Positions 1 through 10,105 of a stretch of 64,000 nt of DNA are shown piece by piece. Position numbers and translations under genes: made by a program. The stretch is from assembly GCF_900100395.1 (NCBI RefSeq), contig NZ_FNFB01000027.1, positions 32,475 through 96,474 on the forward strand, read 5' to 3'. The notes under the pieces are model-generated. The model was given only the letters and a program-made list of their open reading frames with translations, searched no databases and had not been told where the DNA came from. This stretch comes from Nonomuraea maritima (GTDB lineage: Bacteria > Actinomycetota > Actinomycetes > Streptosporangiales > Streptosporangiaceae). Every line of letters starts with the position of its first letter. Position 1 is the first letter of the stretch.

Positions 1-285
1 TACGAGAAGCTGCGGGCGGCGCTGCTCGACGCGTTCGCCGGGACCCACAGCCTTTCCCTGCAGCAGACCCTGTACGCCATGGGCGAGCGCGCTCTCAGCG
101 TGTGCCCCGAGATCTGCGAGGTCAGGCTGGTGATGCCGAACAAGCACCACGTCGCGGTCGACCTGTCGCCGTTCGGCCTGGACAACGACAACGTGGTTCT
201 CCAGGCCCTCGACCGGCCGTACGGGCTGATCGAGGGCTCGGTGCTGCGCGAGGACGCGCCCGACGCCGGATTCGCCTGGGAGTAG
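1..285 (+). CDS. Urate oxidase (uricase), C-terminal part only
   Basis: The window opens inside this gene; 94 C-terminal codons are visible and run in frame from base 1 to TAG at 283-285. The residues include MPNKHH followed by the DLSPFGLDNDN segment, both hallmarks of cofactor-free uricases, which oxidise urate to 5-hydroxyisourate on the way to allantoin. The start and N-terminal half lie upstream of the window. It is followed after 5 bases by a xanthine-dehydrogenase-type subunit and then 8-oxoguanine deaminase, so it belongs to a purine-degradation operon together with the allantoinase and allantoicase further along. The family call is firm; active-site residues in the missing half cannot be checked. 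Confidence 0.93.
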   Translation, partial: YEKLRAALLDAFAGTHSLSLQQTLYAMGERALSVCPEICEVRLVMPNKHHVAVDLSPFGLDNDNVVLQALDRPYGLIEGSVLREDAPDAGFAWE

Positions 286-290
286 GAGAG

Positions 291-1151
291 ATGGACTTCT
301 TGCGGCCCACGACGTGGGCGGAGGCGCTGGCCGCCAAGGCGGACCGGCCCGAGGCGGTGCCCATCCAGGGCGGCACCGACGTGATGGTGGAGCTCAACTT
401 CGACCGGCGCAGGCCCGAGGCGCTGCTCGACCTCACCCGGGTGGCGGAGCTGCGGGAGTGGGAGACGCTGCCCGGGTACTGCCGGGTGGGGGCGGGGGTG
501 CCGTACGCGACCGTCATCGACGAGCTGTCCGGCCCGCTGCCGGGGCTGGCGCAGGCGTCGCGCACGGTCGGCTCGCCGCAGATCCGCAACCGGGGCGGCG
601 TCGGCGGCAACCTGGGAGCGGCCTCGCCCGCCGGCGACAGCCATCCGCCGCTGCTCGCGGCGGGGGCGGTGGTCGAGGTGGAATCGCGCGACCGGGGCGT
701 GCGGACGGTCCCGGCCGCCGAGTTCTATCTCGGGCCGAAGCGCAGCGCACTGGAGCCGGACGAGCTCATCCGGGCCGTGCGCGTGCCGCCCGCGACAGGA
801 CCCCAGTACTTCTCCAAGGTCGGCACCCGCAACGCCATGGTGATCGCGGTGTGCTCGTTCGCCGTCGCGCTGCACCCCGGCGAGCGGCGGGTCGGCACCG
901 GCATCGGCTCGGCAGGGCCGACCCCGCTGCGGGCGCTGGAGGCCGAGGACCTGCTGGCCCGCGAGCTCGACTGGGACGCGCCGCTCGACCCCGCGCTGGC
1001 CCGCCGCTTCGGCGAGCTGGCCGCCCGCGCCGCCGCGCCGATCGACGACGTACGGGGCACCGCCGCGTACCGGGTGCACGCCGTCGGCGTGCTGGCCCGC
1101 CGCACGCTCACCTGGGCCTGGAACGACCACCGCGAGGAGAGGGCCGCCTGA
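291..1151 (+). CDS. FAD-binding subunit of a xanthine dehydrogenase-type molybdenum hydroxylase
   Basis: A protein of 286 aa, the usual length for separate FAD subunits of the CoxM/PucC/XdhB type. It passes electrons from the 2Fe-2S subunit to NAD+. The FAD-binding signatures are the IQGGTDVMVE loop near residues 24-33 and GNLGAASPAGDS near residues 105-116; a CO_deh_flav_C-like C-terminal domain follows. The ATG at 291 is preceded directly by an AGGAG-type sequence at 285-289. A longer in-frame reading from 102 would run through the uricase gene and is not credible. The TGA at 1149-1151 overlaps the ATG of the iron-sulfur subunit. The molybdopterin (large) subunit is not adjacent downstream, which is unusual. 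Xanthine dehydrogenase is preferred over CO dehydrogenase because of the purine-catabolic context. Confidence 0.88.
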   Translation: MDFLRPTTWAEALAAKADRPEAVPIQGGTDVMVELNFDRRRPEALLDLTRVAELREWETLPGYCRVGAGVPYATVIDELSGPLPGLAQASRTVGSPQIRNRGGVGGNLGAASPAGDSHPPLLAAGAVVEVESRDRGVRTVPAAEFYLGPKRSALEPDELIRAVRVPPATGPQYFSKVGTRNAMVIAVCSFAVALHPGERRVGTGIGSAGPTPLRALEAEDLLARELDWDAPLDPALARRFGELAARAAAPIDDVRGTAAYRVHAVGVLARRTLTWAWNDHREERAA

Positions 1152-1633
1152 TGCGCGTCACGTTCACCGTCAACGGTCGCGAGCAGACCGCCGACGGCGT
1201 CTGGGAGGGCGAGAGCCTCCTGTACGTCCTGCGCGAACGTCTCGGCCTGCCCGGCGCCAAGAACGCCTGCGAGCAGGGCGAGTGCGGCTCGTGCACGGTC
1301 CGGCTGGACGGCGTGCCGGTCTGCGCCTGTCTGGTCGCGGCAGGACAGGCCGAGGGCCGCGAGGTGCTGACGGTCGAGGGGCTGGCCGACGGGGGCGCCC
1401 TCGACCCGGTGCAGGAGGCGTTCGTGGAGTGCGGGGCCGTGCAGTGCGGCTTCTGCACGCCCGGTCTGGTGGTGCAGGCTCACGACCTGCTGGAACGCGT
1501 ACGCCACCCGTCCGACGCGGAGATCAGGGAGGCGCTGGCGGGCAACCTGTGCCGGTGCACCGGCTACGAGAAGATCCTCGACGCGGTACGGCTCGCCGCC
1601 GCCCGCCGGGCCGGGGGAGCGGACGGTGAGTGA
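1151..1633 (+). CDS. 2Fe-2S subunit of a xanthine dehydrogenase-type enzyme
   Basis: A 160-aa protein with the two-cluster layout of the small subunits of molybdenum hydroxylases. The plant-type ferredoxin domain has Cys at about 40, 45, 48 and 60. The helical second domain has CGFCTPG near residue 99 and GNLCRCTGYE near residue 131. It relays electrons from the molybdenum centre to the FAD subunit. Its ATG overlaps the stop of the FAD gene (TGATG) and its last codons overlap the GTG start of the deaminase gene by 8 bases, so the three are translationally coupled. No catalytic large subunit follows; it must be encoded upstream of the window or elsewhere. Confidence 0.92.
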   Translation: MRVTFTVNGREQTADGVWEGESLLYVLRERLGLPGAKNACEQGECGSCTVRLDGVPVCACLVAAGQAEGREVLTVEGLADGGALDPVQEAFVECGAVQCGFCTPGLVVQAHDLLERVRHPSDAEIREALAGNLCRCTGYEKILDAVRLAAARRAGGADGE

Positions 1634-3050
1634 CCAGGGGAGCGGGGTGGTGCTCGTCACGGACGTGGCGGTCGCGCCGGTGGTGGGCCCCGAGATCGAG
1701 TCCGGATATATCAGGATCGAGGGCGACCGGATCGCCGAGCTGGGCCCCGGACCGGCGCCCGACGTCCCCGGCGCCGTCCGGATCGACGGCAGCGGCTGCC
1801 TGGCCACGCCCGGCCTGGTCAACACCCACCACCACCTGTACCAGTGGGCCTCACAGGGGCTCGTCCAGGACGCGACGCTGTTCGAGTGGCTGGTCGCGCT
1901 CTATCCGGTGTGGGCGGCCATGGACGCCGAGGTGGTCAGGGGAGCGGCCACCGCCGGACTCGGCTGGCTCGCCCTGTCGGGCTGCACGACCACCAGCGAC
2001 CACCACTACGTCTTCCCCAAAGGGCGCGGCGACCTGCTCGCGGCCGAGATCGAGGCGGCCCGCGAGGTGGGGCTGCGCTTCCACCCGGCGCGCGGATCCA
2101 TGGACCGGGGTCACTCCAAGGGCGGGCTGCCGCCGGACGCCGTCGTCGAGGACCTGGACGACATCCTCGCCGCCACCGCCGAGGCCGTGGACGCCTACCA
2201 CGACCCGTCCTTCTCCTCGATGCTGCGCGTGGTGGTTGCGCCCTGCTCGCCGTTCTCGGCCAGCGCCGAGCTGATGACCGAGTCGGCCGCCCTGGCCAGG
2301 GCCGCGGGGGTGCGCCTGCACACCCACCTCGCCGAGACCCTCGACGAGGACGAGCACTGCCTCGAGCAGTTCGGGGCGCGCCCGGTCGACTACATGGACA
2401 AGCTGGGCTGGCTGGGCCCGGACGTGTGGTTCGCGCACGCCGTCCACCTCAGCGACGGCGACATCGGCAAGCTGGCCGCCACCGGCACCGGCGTCGCCCA
2501 CTGCCCGTCGTCCAACGGGAGGCTCGGCGCCGGGATCGCCCGCGTGTCGGAGCTGCTGCGCGGCGGCGTGCCGGTGGGTCTCGGGGTGGACGGCAGCGCC
2601 TCGTCCGAGCTGACGCCGCTGTCCGGCGAGATGCGCCAGGCCCTGGTGTTCCAGCGCGCCCGTCTGGGGCCCAGGGCGCTGAGCGCCCGGCAGGCGCTGA
2701 AGCTGGCCACGCTGGGCGGCGCCCGCAACCTCGGCAGGGAGGCGGAGCTGGGCACGCTGCAACCGGGCAAGCTGGCCGACGTCGCGCTGTGGCGGGTCGA
2801 CGGCCCCTTCACCCCAGCCGTCCCCGACCCGGTCTGCGCGCTGGTCTTCGGGCCCCCGCCGCCGCTGGCCCGCCTGCTGGTCGGCGGGCGCACGGTGGTG
2901 GCGGACGGCGAGCTGCGGACCGTCCCCCAGGACGTGGCCGGCCGCGCGGGCGTCGCGGCCCGCCACCGCCTGCTGCGGGCGGCGGAGGAGCAGGGCGTCA
3001 CGGTCGGGAGCGAGCTGGACGTACGCAGCCGGAGCACCCGAAGGTCCTGA
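1626..3050 (+). CDS. 8-oxoguanine deaminase (amidohydrolase family)
   Basis: A 474-aa metal-dependent amidohydrolase of the TRZ/ATZ group, predicted to deaminate 8-oxoguanine to urate, the substrate of the uricase encoded two genes upstream. Metal ligands are visible as the NTHHHLYQW loop near residue 64, HTHLAE near 231, FAHAVHL near 268 and the GVDGSASSE aspartate near 320. The GTG start at 1626 lies inside the preceding gene, as expected for coupled genes. The long N-terminal strand region and the C-terminal composite-sheet residues match family length. Guanine deaminase or another amidohydrolase is possible, but the sequence pattern and the purine operon favour 8-oxoguanine. About 120 bases of non-coding DNA follow before the glycosyltransferase. 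Confidence 0.85.
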   Translation: MSDQGSGVVLVTDVAVAPVVGPEIESGYIRIEGDRIAELGPGPAPDVPGAVRIDGSGCLATPGLVNTHHHLYQWASQGLVQDATLFEWLVALYPVWAAMDAEVVRGAATAGLGWLALSGCTTTSDHHYVFPKGRGDLLAAEIEAAREVGLRFHPARGSMDRGHSKGGLPPDAVVEDLDDILAATAEAVDAYHDPSFSSMLRVVVAPCSPFSASAELMTESAALARAAGVRLHTHLAETLDEDEHCLEQFGARPVDYMDKLGWLGPDVWFAHAVHLSDGDIGKLAATGTGVAHCPSSNGRLGAGIARVSELLRGGVPVGLGVDGSASSELTPLSGEMRQALVFQRARLGPRALSARQALKLATLGGARNLGREAELGTLQPGKLADVALWRVDGPFTPAVPDPVCALVFGPPPPLARLLVGGRTVVADGELRTVPQDVAGRAGVAARHRLLRAAEEQGVTVGSELDVRSRSTRRS

Positions 3051-3169
3051 GCCAGGTGGCCCGGCACCGGACCCGGCGAACCTCAACGCTACGATCACCA
3101 CGGCGATCTGGGCAAATCCCCCAAATAGTCAGTTCATCCGTCATTTCTCGCATAGGGGTACTTTCTTTC

Positions 3170-4462
3170 ATGACCAAGGTCATCGTGGTGGCGACACCCG
3201 TCCATGGGCACGTCATGCCACTCCTCGCCGTCGCCGCGGACCTCGTGCGCCGGGGACACGACGTCGTCGTGCACACCGGTTCCAGGTTCGGCGAGCACGT
3301 CCGGCGGATCGGGGCCCGCCACGTGCCGCTCCCCGCGGAGGCCGACTACGACGACCGCGACTACTCGGCCTCCTTCCCCGGCCGCGACGACGTCCCCCCG
3401 GGGCCGCCGCGGATGGCGTGGGACCTCATGCACATCTTCGGCGACCCGGTTCCTGCCCAGTACGACGGCCTGCGCAAGCTGCTGGCCGAGTTCCCCGCCG
3501 CCGTCGTGATCGGCGACGCGTCGTTCGGCGGCAGCGCGGCGCTCGCGCTGACCCACGAGCGGACGGCACGTCCGACCGTGGTGGGCGTGGGCATCATGCC
3601 GGTCATGTTCGAGAGCGTCGACGCCGCGCCGTTCGGTCTCGCTCTGCCGCCGCTCGCCGGTGACGAGGGCAGGGCCCGCAACCAGGCGCTCAACCAGCAG
3701 GCGCGGGAAATGCTCGCCCCGCTGCACGGCTATCTCGCGCAGGTGTACGCCAAGGTGGGCGTGCAGCTCGACGACCAGCTGTTCAACATGGTGGGCACGG
3801 CGCCCGACCACTTCGTCCAGCTCACGGTGCCCGGCTTCGAGTACCCGCGCAGCGACCTCCCGGCGTCCTTCCGCTTCGTCGGCGCGCTGCCGCCCGCACC
3901 GGAGCCCGGCATGGAGCTGCCCGACTGGTGGTCCGATCTATCCGGTGAGCGGCCGGTCGTCACCGTCACCCAGGGCACCGTCGACAACGCCGACCTGACG
4001 GCGCTCGTCGTCCCCACCCTGCGCGCCCTCGCCGAACTGGACGTGACCGTCGTCGCGGCCACGGCCCGTCCCGACGGCCCGGCCGCCGTGCTCGACGCCC
4101 TCGGTGAGCTGCCCGCCAACGTACGGCTGGGTGGTTACATCCCGTTCGGGCAGCTGCTCCCGCTGAGCGACGTGCTGATCACCAACGGCGGGTACGGCGG
4201 GGTACAGACCGCGCTGCGCCACGGCGTGCCGCTGATCGTCGCCGGTGAGACGGAGGACAAGCCAGAGGTGGCCGCCCGCGTCGAATGGAGCGGCGCCGGC
4301 GTGAACCTGCGCACCGGACGCCCCGACGAGGCCGCCGTCCGCGCCGCCGTGGAGTTGGTGCTCGGCACGCCGCGGTACCGCGAGCGGGCCCTGGCCCTTC
4401 AGGCGGAGATGGAGACGTACGACCCGTTCGACGCCATCGCCGAGATCGTCGAGCAGGCCTGA
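3170..4462 (+). CDS. GT1-family glycosyltransferase (macrolide glycosyltransferase type)
   Basis: A 430-aa GT-B enzyme of family GT1. The N-terminal acceptor domain starts with VVATPVHGHVMPLLAVAADL, typical of natural-product and macrolide-inactivating transferases. The C-terminal nucleotide-sugar domain carries GYIPFGQLLPLSDVLITNGG and GGVQTALRHGVPLI near residues 320-345. The family's usual HGG is NGG here, as seen in several antibiotic glycosyltransferases. The ATG at 3170 has an AGGGG about 11 bases upstream and sits in an AT-richer leader, so it probably has its own promoter; a strong hairpin follows the stop. It interrupts an otherwise purine-catabolic cluster and has no obvious role there. 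Acceptor and sugar donor cannot be told from sequence. Confidence 0.85.
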   Translation: MTKVIVVATPVHGHVMPLLAVAADLVRRGHDVVVHTGSRFGEHVRRIGARHVPLPAEADYDDRDYSASFPGRDDVPPGPPRMAWDLMHIFGDPVPAQYDGLRKLLAEFPAAVVIGDASFGGSAALALTHERTARPTVVGVGIMPVMFESVDAAPFGLALPPLAGDEGRARNQALNQQAREMLAPLHGYLAQVYAKVGVQLDDQLFNMVGTAPDHFVQLTVPGFEYPRSDLPASFRFVGALPPAPEPGMELPDWWSDLSGERPVVTVTQGTVDNADLTALVVPTLRALAELDVTVVAATARPDGPAAVLDALGELPANVRLGGYIPFGQLLPLSDVLITNGGYGGVQTALRHGVPLIVAGETEDKPEVAARVEWSGAGVNLRTGRPDEAAVRAAVELVLGTPRYRERALALQAEMETYDPFDAIAEIVEQA

Positions 4463-4520
4463 CGCGCGTTTCGCGCCCGCCCGGGGCGCGTACGGAACCG
4501 CCTGGGATGTGATGATGAGT

Positions 4521-4559
4521 CACGCCTTCCTGCCCGCTCGCGCCGGGCAGGAAGGCGTG
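4521..4559 (+). terminator. Perfect 16-bp hairpin after the glycosyltransferase
   Basis: CACGCCTTCCTGCCCG at 4521-4536 pairs perfectly with 4544-4559 around a 7-base loop. It lies 58 bases past the glycosyltransferase stop and 35 bases before the glycerate kinase start. There is no T-tract, as is common for actinomycete terminators. Confidence 0.8.
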
Positions 4560-4594
4560 TCAGGACATTGTTCATCATCAGGTGGGAGTTCCTA

Positions 4595-5758
4595 GTGGTT
4601 CAGCACGTTCTGGTGGCACCTGACAAGTTCAAGGGATCCTTGACGGCGGCCGAGGTGGCCTCCCGGATCTCGGCCGGCATCGGCGTGCCCACGGTCGAGC
4701 TGCCCGTCGCCGACGGCGGCGACGGCACCGTGGACGCCGCGGTCGCGGCCGGCTTCGGCCGGATCACCGTCGAGGTCACCGGGCCGACGGGCGAACGCGT
4801 CCCCGCCTCCTACGCCTGGCAGCCCACCGGGACGGCCGTGATCGAGCTCGCGGAGGCGTCCGGACTGCGCCGGCTGCCCGGCGGGCACGAGCCGCTGACC
4901 GCCACCAGCTACGGCACCGGCGAGCTGATCGCCGACGCCGTCCGCAGGGGAGCCAAGCGCGTCGTCCTCGGCCTCGGTGGCAGCGCCTGCACCGACGGAG
5001 GGGCGGGCATGGCCCAGGCACTGGGCGCCCGCCTGCTCGACGCGGGCGACCACGACCTGCCGCGCGGCGGGGCCGCGCTCAAGGACCTCGCCCGCATCGA
5101 CCTGTCCGGCTTCCTCGACGTCTCCGGCGTCGAGTTCGTGGTGGCGAGCGACGTGGACAACCCCCTGCTCGGCCCGCACGGCGCCGCCGCCGTCTACGGC
5201 CCGCAGAAGGGCGCCACCCCCGGCGACGTCGAGGTCCTCGAATCGGCGCTGGCCCGCCTGGCCGCCGTCGCCACCGCCACCCACGGCCTCATGGGCGCGG
5301 TCGAGCACGACGGCACCCCGCGCGCGATGGGTGTGGCAGGGGCGCCCGGCGCCGGCGCGGCGGGCGGGGTCGGGTTCGCGGCCCTCGCCTTCCTGCACGC
5401 CGAGATCAGGCCCGGCATCGACTACCTGCTCGACCTGCTCGGCTTCGGCGACATGGTCCGTGACGCGCGGCTCGTGATCACCGGTGAGGGGTCGCTGGAC
5501 GCCCAGTCGCTGCGCGGCAAGGCGCCCGTCGGCGTCGCGCAGGCCGCCGCCCGGGCCGGCGTGCCGGTCGTGGCCGTCTGCGGCCGTCGTACGCTCGGCG
5601 ACGCGGAGCTGAAGGCGGCGGGCATCGAGGCCGCGTACGCGCTGACGGACCTGGAGCCCGACCCCGAGCGCTGCATGGCCGAGGCAGGTCCGCTGCTCGA
5701 ACGCCTGGCCGCCCGCCTGGCCGCCGAGCTCGGCCTCGCGCGGGACGACGTCCGGTGA
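4595..5758 (+). CDS. Glycerate kinase (type 1, GarK/GlxK family)
   Basis: A 387-aa kinase that phosphorylates glycerate, returning the glyoxylate-derived carbon of ureide breakdown to glycolysis. The N-terminus VLVAPDKFKGSLTA is diagnostic, and the glycine-rich GLGGSACTDGGAGMAQALG lies near residue 127. The GTG at 4595 is chosen because GGGAG at 4584-4588 sits 6 bases upstream; an in-frame TTG at 4568 lacks a ribosome site and adds an uncharacteristic MFIIRWEFL leader. Its TGA overlaps the GTG of allantoinase, so the two are coupled. The hairpin just upstream suggests that a promoter for glycerate kinase-allB-alc lies at or beyond about 4560. Confidence 0.9.
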   Translation: MVQHVLVAPDKFKGSLTAAEVASRISAGIGVPTVELPVADGGDGTVDAAVAAGFGRITVEVTGPTGERVPASYAWQPTGTAVIELAEASGLRRLPGGHEPLTATSYGTGELIADAVRRGAKRVVLGLGGSACTDGGAGMAQALGARLLDAGDHDLPRGGAALKDLARIDLSGFLDVSGVEFVVASDVDNPLLGPHGAAAVYGPQKGATPGDVEVLESALARLAAVATATHGLMGAVEHDGTPRAMGVAGAPGAGAAGGVGFAALAFLHAEIRPGIDYLLDLLGFGDMVRDARLVITGEGSLDAQSLRGKAPVGVAQAAARAGVPVVAVCGRRTLGDAELKAAGIEAAYALTDLEPDPERCMAEAGPLLERLAARLAAELGLARDDVR

Positions 5759-7065
5759 TCCCGTACGACCTCGTCGTCCGCTCCCGCAGGACCGTCACGC
5801 CCGAGGGTGAGCGGGCCGCGGCGGTGGCGGTGCGGGGGGAGCGGATCGCCGCGGTGGCGGGCTACGCCGACCGGCTGCCCGCCGCCGCCGAGGTCGACCT
5901 GGGCGACACGGCGCTGCTGCCCGGCCTGGTCGACACCCACGTGCACGTCAACGAGCCGGGACGGACCCACTGGGAGGGGTTCGCCTCGGCGACCAGGGCC
6001 GCCGCGGCCGGAGGCGTCACCGCCGTCGTCGACATGCCGCTCAACTCCCTGCCGCCCACCGTCGACACGGACGCGCTCGACGCCAAGCTGCGGGCTGCCG
6101 AAGGGCGCTGCCACGTGGACGTGGGGTTCTGGGGCGGGGCCGTCCCCGGCAACGTCAAGGACCTCGCGCCCCTGCACGAGCGCGGGGTGTTCGGCTTCAA
6201 GTGCTTCATGTCGCCGTCGGGGGTCGAGGAGTTCCCTCCGCTCGGCGACGGCGAGCTGCGGCGGGCGCTGGAGGAGGTCGCCGCACTCGGCGCGACGATG
6301 ATCGTGCACGCCGAGGACCCGGCGCTGCTGGGCGAGCCGGGCGGACCGACGTACCGGGAGTTCCTCGAGTCGCGGCCCGGCGCGGCCGAGCGCGGCGCGG
6401 TCGAGCGGCTGGTGGCGCTGGCCGACGGGACCGGCGCGCGCGTGCACGTCCTGCACGTCTCCAGCGCCGCATGCCTCGGCGTCCTGGAGGAGGCGCGGGC
6501 GCGCGGCGTGGCGGTGACCGCGGAGACCTGCCCCCACTACCTGGCACTGGCGGCCGAGCAGGTGCCCGAGGGACGCACAGCCTACAAGTGCTGCCCGCCC
6601 ATCCGGTCAGCGGCCAACCGCGACCTGCTGTGGGAGGGGCTGGCCCGCGGCGTGCTGAGCTGCGTCGTGTCGGACCACTCGCCCTCGACCGCCGACCTCA
6701 AGGTGCCCGACTTCGCCGCCGCCTGGGGCGGCGTCTCCTCGCTCCAGCTCGGCCTGCCGGTCGTCTGGACGCAGGCCCGTCGGCGCGGCTTCGGGCTGGC
6801 GGACGTGGCCCGCTGGATGTCCGCCCACCCGGCCGCGCTCGCCGGCATCCCCGGCAAAGGGGCCATCAGCGTGGGCGGCGACGCCGACCTCGTGGCCTTC
6901 GACCCCGACGCCGACCACGTGGTCGACGCCACCCGCCTGCACCACAAGAACCCCGTCACCCCGTACGACGGGCACGCCCTCAAGGGCGCCGTCCTGACCA
7001 CCTGGCTGCGCGGCCGCCCCGTGGACGGCGAGCCGCGCGGACGATTCCTGTGGAGGGCCCGCTAG
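5755..7065 (+). CDS. allB: Allantoinase
   Basis: A 436-aa cyclic amidohydrolase converting allantoin to allantoate. Motifs in order: DTHVHVNEPG near residue 62 (metal HxH), GVFGFKCFMSPSG with the lysine expected to be carboxylated near 146, IVHAEDP near 182, HVLHVSSA near 239 and VVSDHSPS near 305. The GTG at 5755 overlaps the glycerate kinase stop (GTGA). The length and the PGRTHWEGF segment distinguish it from dihydroorotase; the window also has a separate, clear pyrC. The allantoicase gene starts directly after its stop, so both enzymes are made together. Confidence 0.94.
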   Translation: MIPYDLVVRSRRTVTPEGERAAAVAVRGERIAAVAGYADRLPAAAEVDLGDTALLPGLVDTHVHVNEPGRTHWEGFASATRAAAAGGVTAVVDMPLNSLPPTVDTDALDAKLRAAEGRCHVDVGFWGGAVPGNVKDLAPLHERGVFGFKCFMSPSGVEEFPPLGDGELRRALEEVAALGATMIVHAEDPALLGEPGGPTYREFLESRPGAAERGAVERLVALADGTGARVHVLHVSSAACLGVLEEARARGVAVTAETCPHYLALAAEQVPEGRTAYKCCPPIRSAANRDLLWEGLARGVLSCVVSDHSPSTADLKVPDFAAAWGGVSSLQLGLPVVWTQARRRGFGLADVARWMSAHPAALAGIPGKGAISVGGDADLVAFDPDADHVVDATRLHHKNPVTPYDGHALKGAVLTTWLRGRPVDGEPRGRFLWRAR

Positions 7066-8010
7066 ATGACACCGTTCACCACCCTTCCCGACCTCGCCCT
7101 GCGGACGTTCGGCGGCGCCGTCGTGGCGGCCAGCGACGAGTCGTTCGCCGAGAAGGAGAGCCTCATCCGGCCAGGACGGCCAGGATTCCGCCCCGAGACG
7201 TTCAGCGGCAAGGGGCAGGTGTACGACGGCTGGGAGACCCGCCGCCGCCGCGAACCGGGGCACGACTGGGCGCTCGTCCGCCTCGGCGTGCCCGGCGCGA
7301 TCCGTGGCGTGGTCGTCGACACGGCCTGGTTCAAGGGCAACTACCCGCCGCACGCCTCCCTCGACGCCGCCGCCGTCGAGGGCCACCCCTCACCGGACGA
7401 GCTGCTGGAGGCGGCCTGGACGCCGATCGTCCCGCTGTCGGAGCTCAAGGGCGACGCCGAGCGCCTGTTCGAGGTCGCCGATGAGCGCCCGTACACGCAC
7501 GTACGCCTCAACATCCACCCGGACGGGGGAGTGGCGCGCCTGCGCGTCCACGGCGAGCCCCGTCCCGACCTGTCGATCCACGACGGGCTCGGCCTCGACC
7601 TGGCGGCGCTCGCGAACGGCGGGCTCGTCACCGCCTGCTCCGACGCCTTCTACTCCGCGCCCCACAACGTCATCGCGCCCGGCCTGGCCCGCCACCAGGC
7701 GGAGGGCTGGGAGACCGCGCGGCGGCGCGACGGCGGCAACGACTGGCTGGTCATCCGGCTGGCCGGGCGCGGGATCATCAGGCTGGCCGAGATCGACACG
7801 ACCAACCTGCTCTTCAACGCGCCCGGCGCCGTGACGCTCACCGGCCTGGACGGCGAGCGCGAGGTGCCGCTGCTACCGCGCACCCGCCTGCAGCCCGACA
7901 CCCCGCACCGCTTCCGCCTCGGCCACACCGACCCCGTCACCCACGTACGGGTGGACATCCACCCCGACGGAGGGCTGGCCCGGGTGCGCCTGCACGGCCA
8001 CCTGGCCTAG
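7066..8010 (+). CDS. alc: Allantoicase
   Basis: A 314-aa protein that hydrolyses allantoate to ureidoglycolate and urea. It consists of two tandem copies of the allantoicase jelly-roll domain, about residues 12-160 and 170-312. The repeats are easy to see: DGWETRRRREPGHDWALVRL in the first and GWETARRRDGGNDWLVIRL in the second, followed in each by HVRLNIHPDGG or HVRVDIHPDGG. The ATG at 7066 abuts the allantoinase TAG with no gap. It converges on the PASTA kinase gene, with only 6 bases between the two stop codons and no room for a separate terminator. Confidence 0.95.
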   Translation: MTPFTTLPDLALRTFGGAVVAASDESFAEKESLIRPGRPGFRPETFSGKGQVYDGWETRRRREPGHDWALVRLGVPGAIRGVVVDTAWFKGNYPPHASLDAAAVEGHPSPDELLEAAWTPIVPLSELKGDAERLFEVADERPYTHVRLNIHPDGGVARLRVHGEPRPDLSIHDGLGLDLAALANGGLVTACSDAFYSAPHNVIAPGLARHQAEGWETARRRDGGNDWLVIRLAGRGIIRLAEIDTTNLLFNAPGAVTLTGLDGEREVPLLPRTRLQPDTPHRFRLGHTDPVTHVRVDIHPDGGLARVRLHGHLA

Positions 8011-8016
8011 CGGGCG

Positions 8017-9957
<1,941 letters not shown>

Positions 9958-9964
9958 CCCGCCG

Positions 9965-9970
9965 AGTTTA
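9965..9970 (-). promoter_or_regulatory. Probable -10 (TAAACT) of a leaderless kinase mRNA
   Basis: Read on the minus strand, TAAACT is followed by 7 bases and then the GTG of the kinase gene. This geometry places transcription start at or next to the start codon, and no Shine-Dalgarno sequence is present. No good -35 is seen at 16-18 bases. Confidence 0.5.
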
Positions 9971-10027
9971 CGGGCGTTTTGCCACTGGCAGGGCCTCACC
10001 ACCCGAAACCGATGCGGAGCCGTGCTC

Positions 10028-10105
10028 ACAGGAGCGCCTCAGGAGCGCGCTCCTGTCACGGCGGCATCGTCGGCACAGGAGCGCGCTGCTGTCACGGCGT
10101 CATCG
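10028..10105. repeat. Short duplicated segment with a 16-bp palindrome between pkn and thiG
   Basis: CAGGAGCGC occurs three times (about 10029, 10040 and 10076). The second and third copies continue as near-identical blocks of about 30 bases, the third covering the thiG stop codon. The middle copy contains the perfect palindrome CAGGAGCGCGCTCCTG at 10040-10055, a possible terminator for the thiOSG operon. It looks like a small tandem duplication of the thiG 3' end. Confidence 0.6.

Noticed and set aside
291..1633. CO dehydrogenase small subunits (coxM/coxS)
   Set aside because: The families overlap, but uricase and 8-oxoguanine deaminase on both sides favour a xanthine dehydrogenase-type role.
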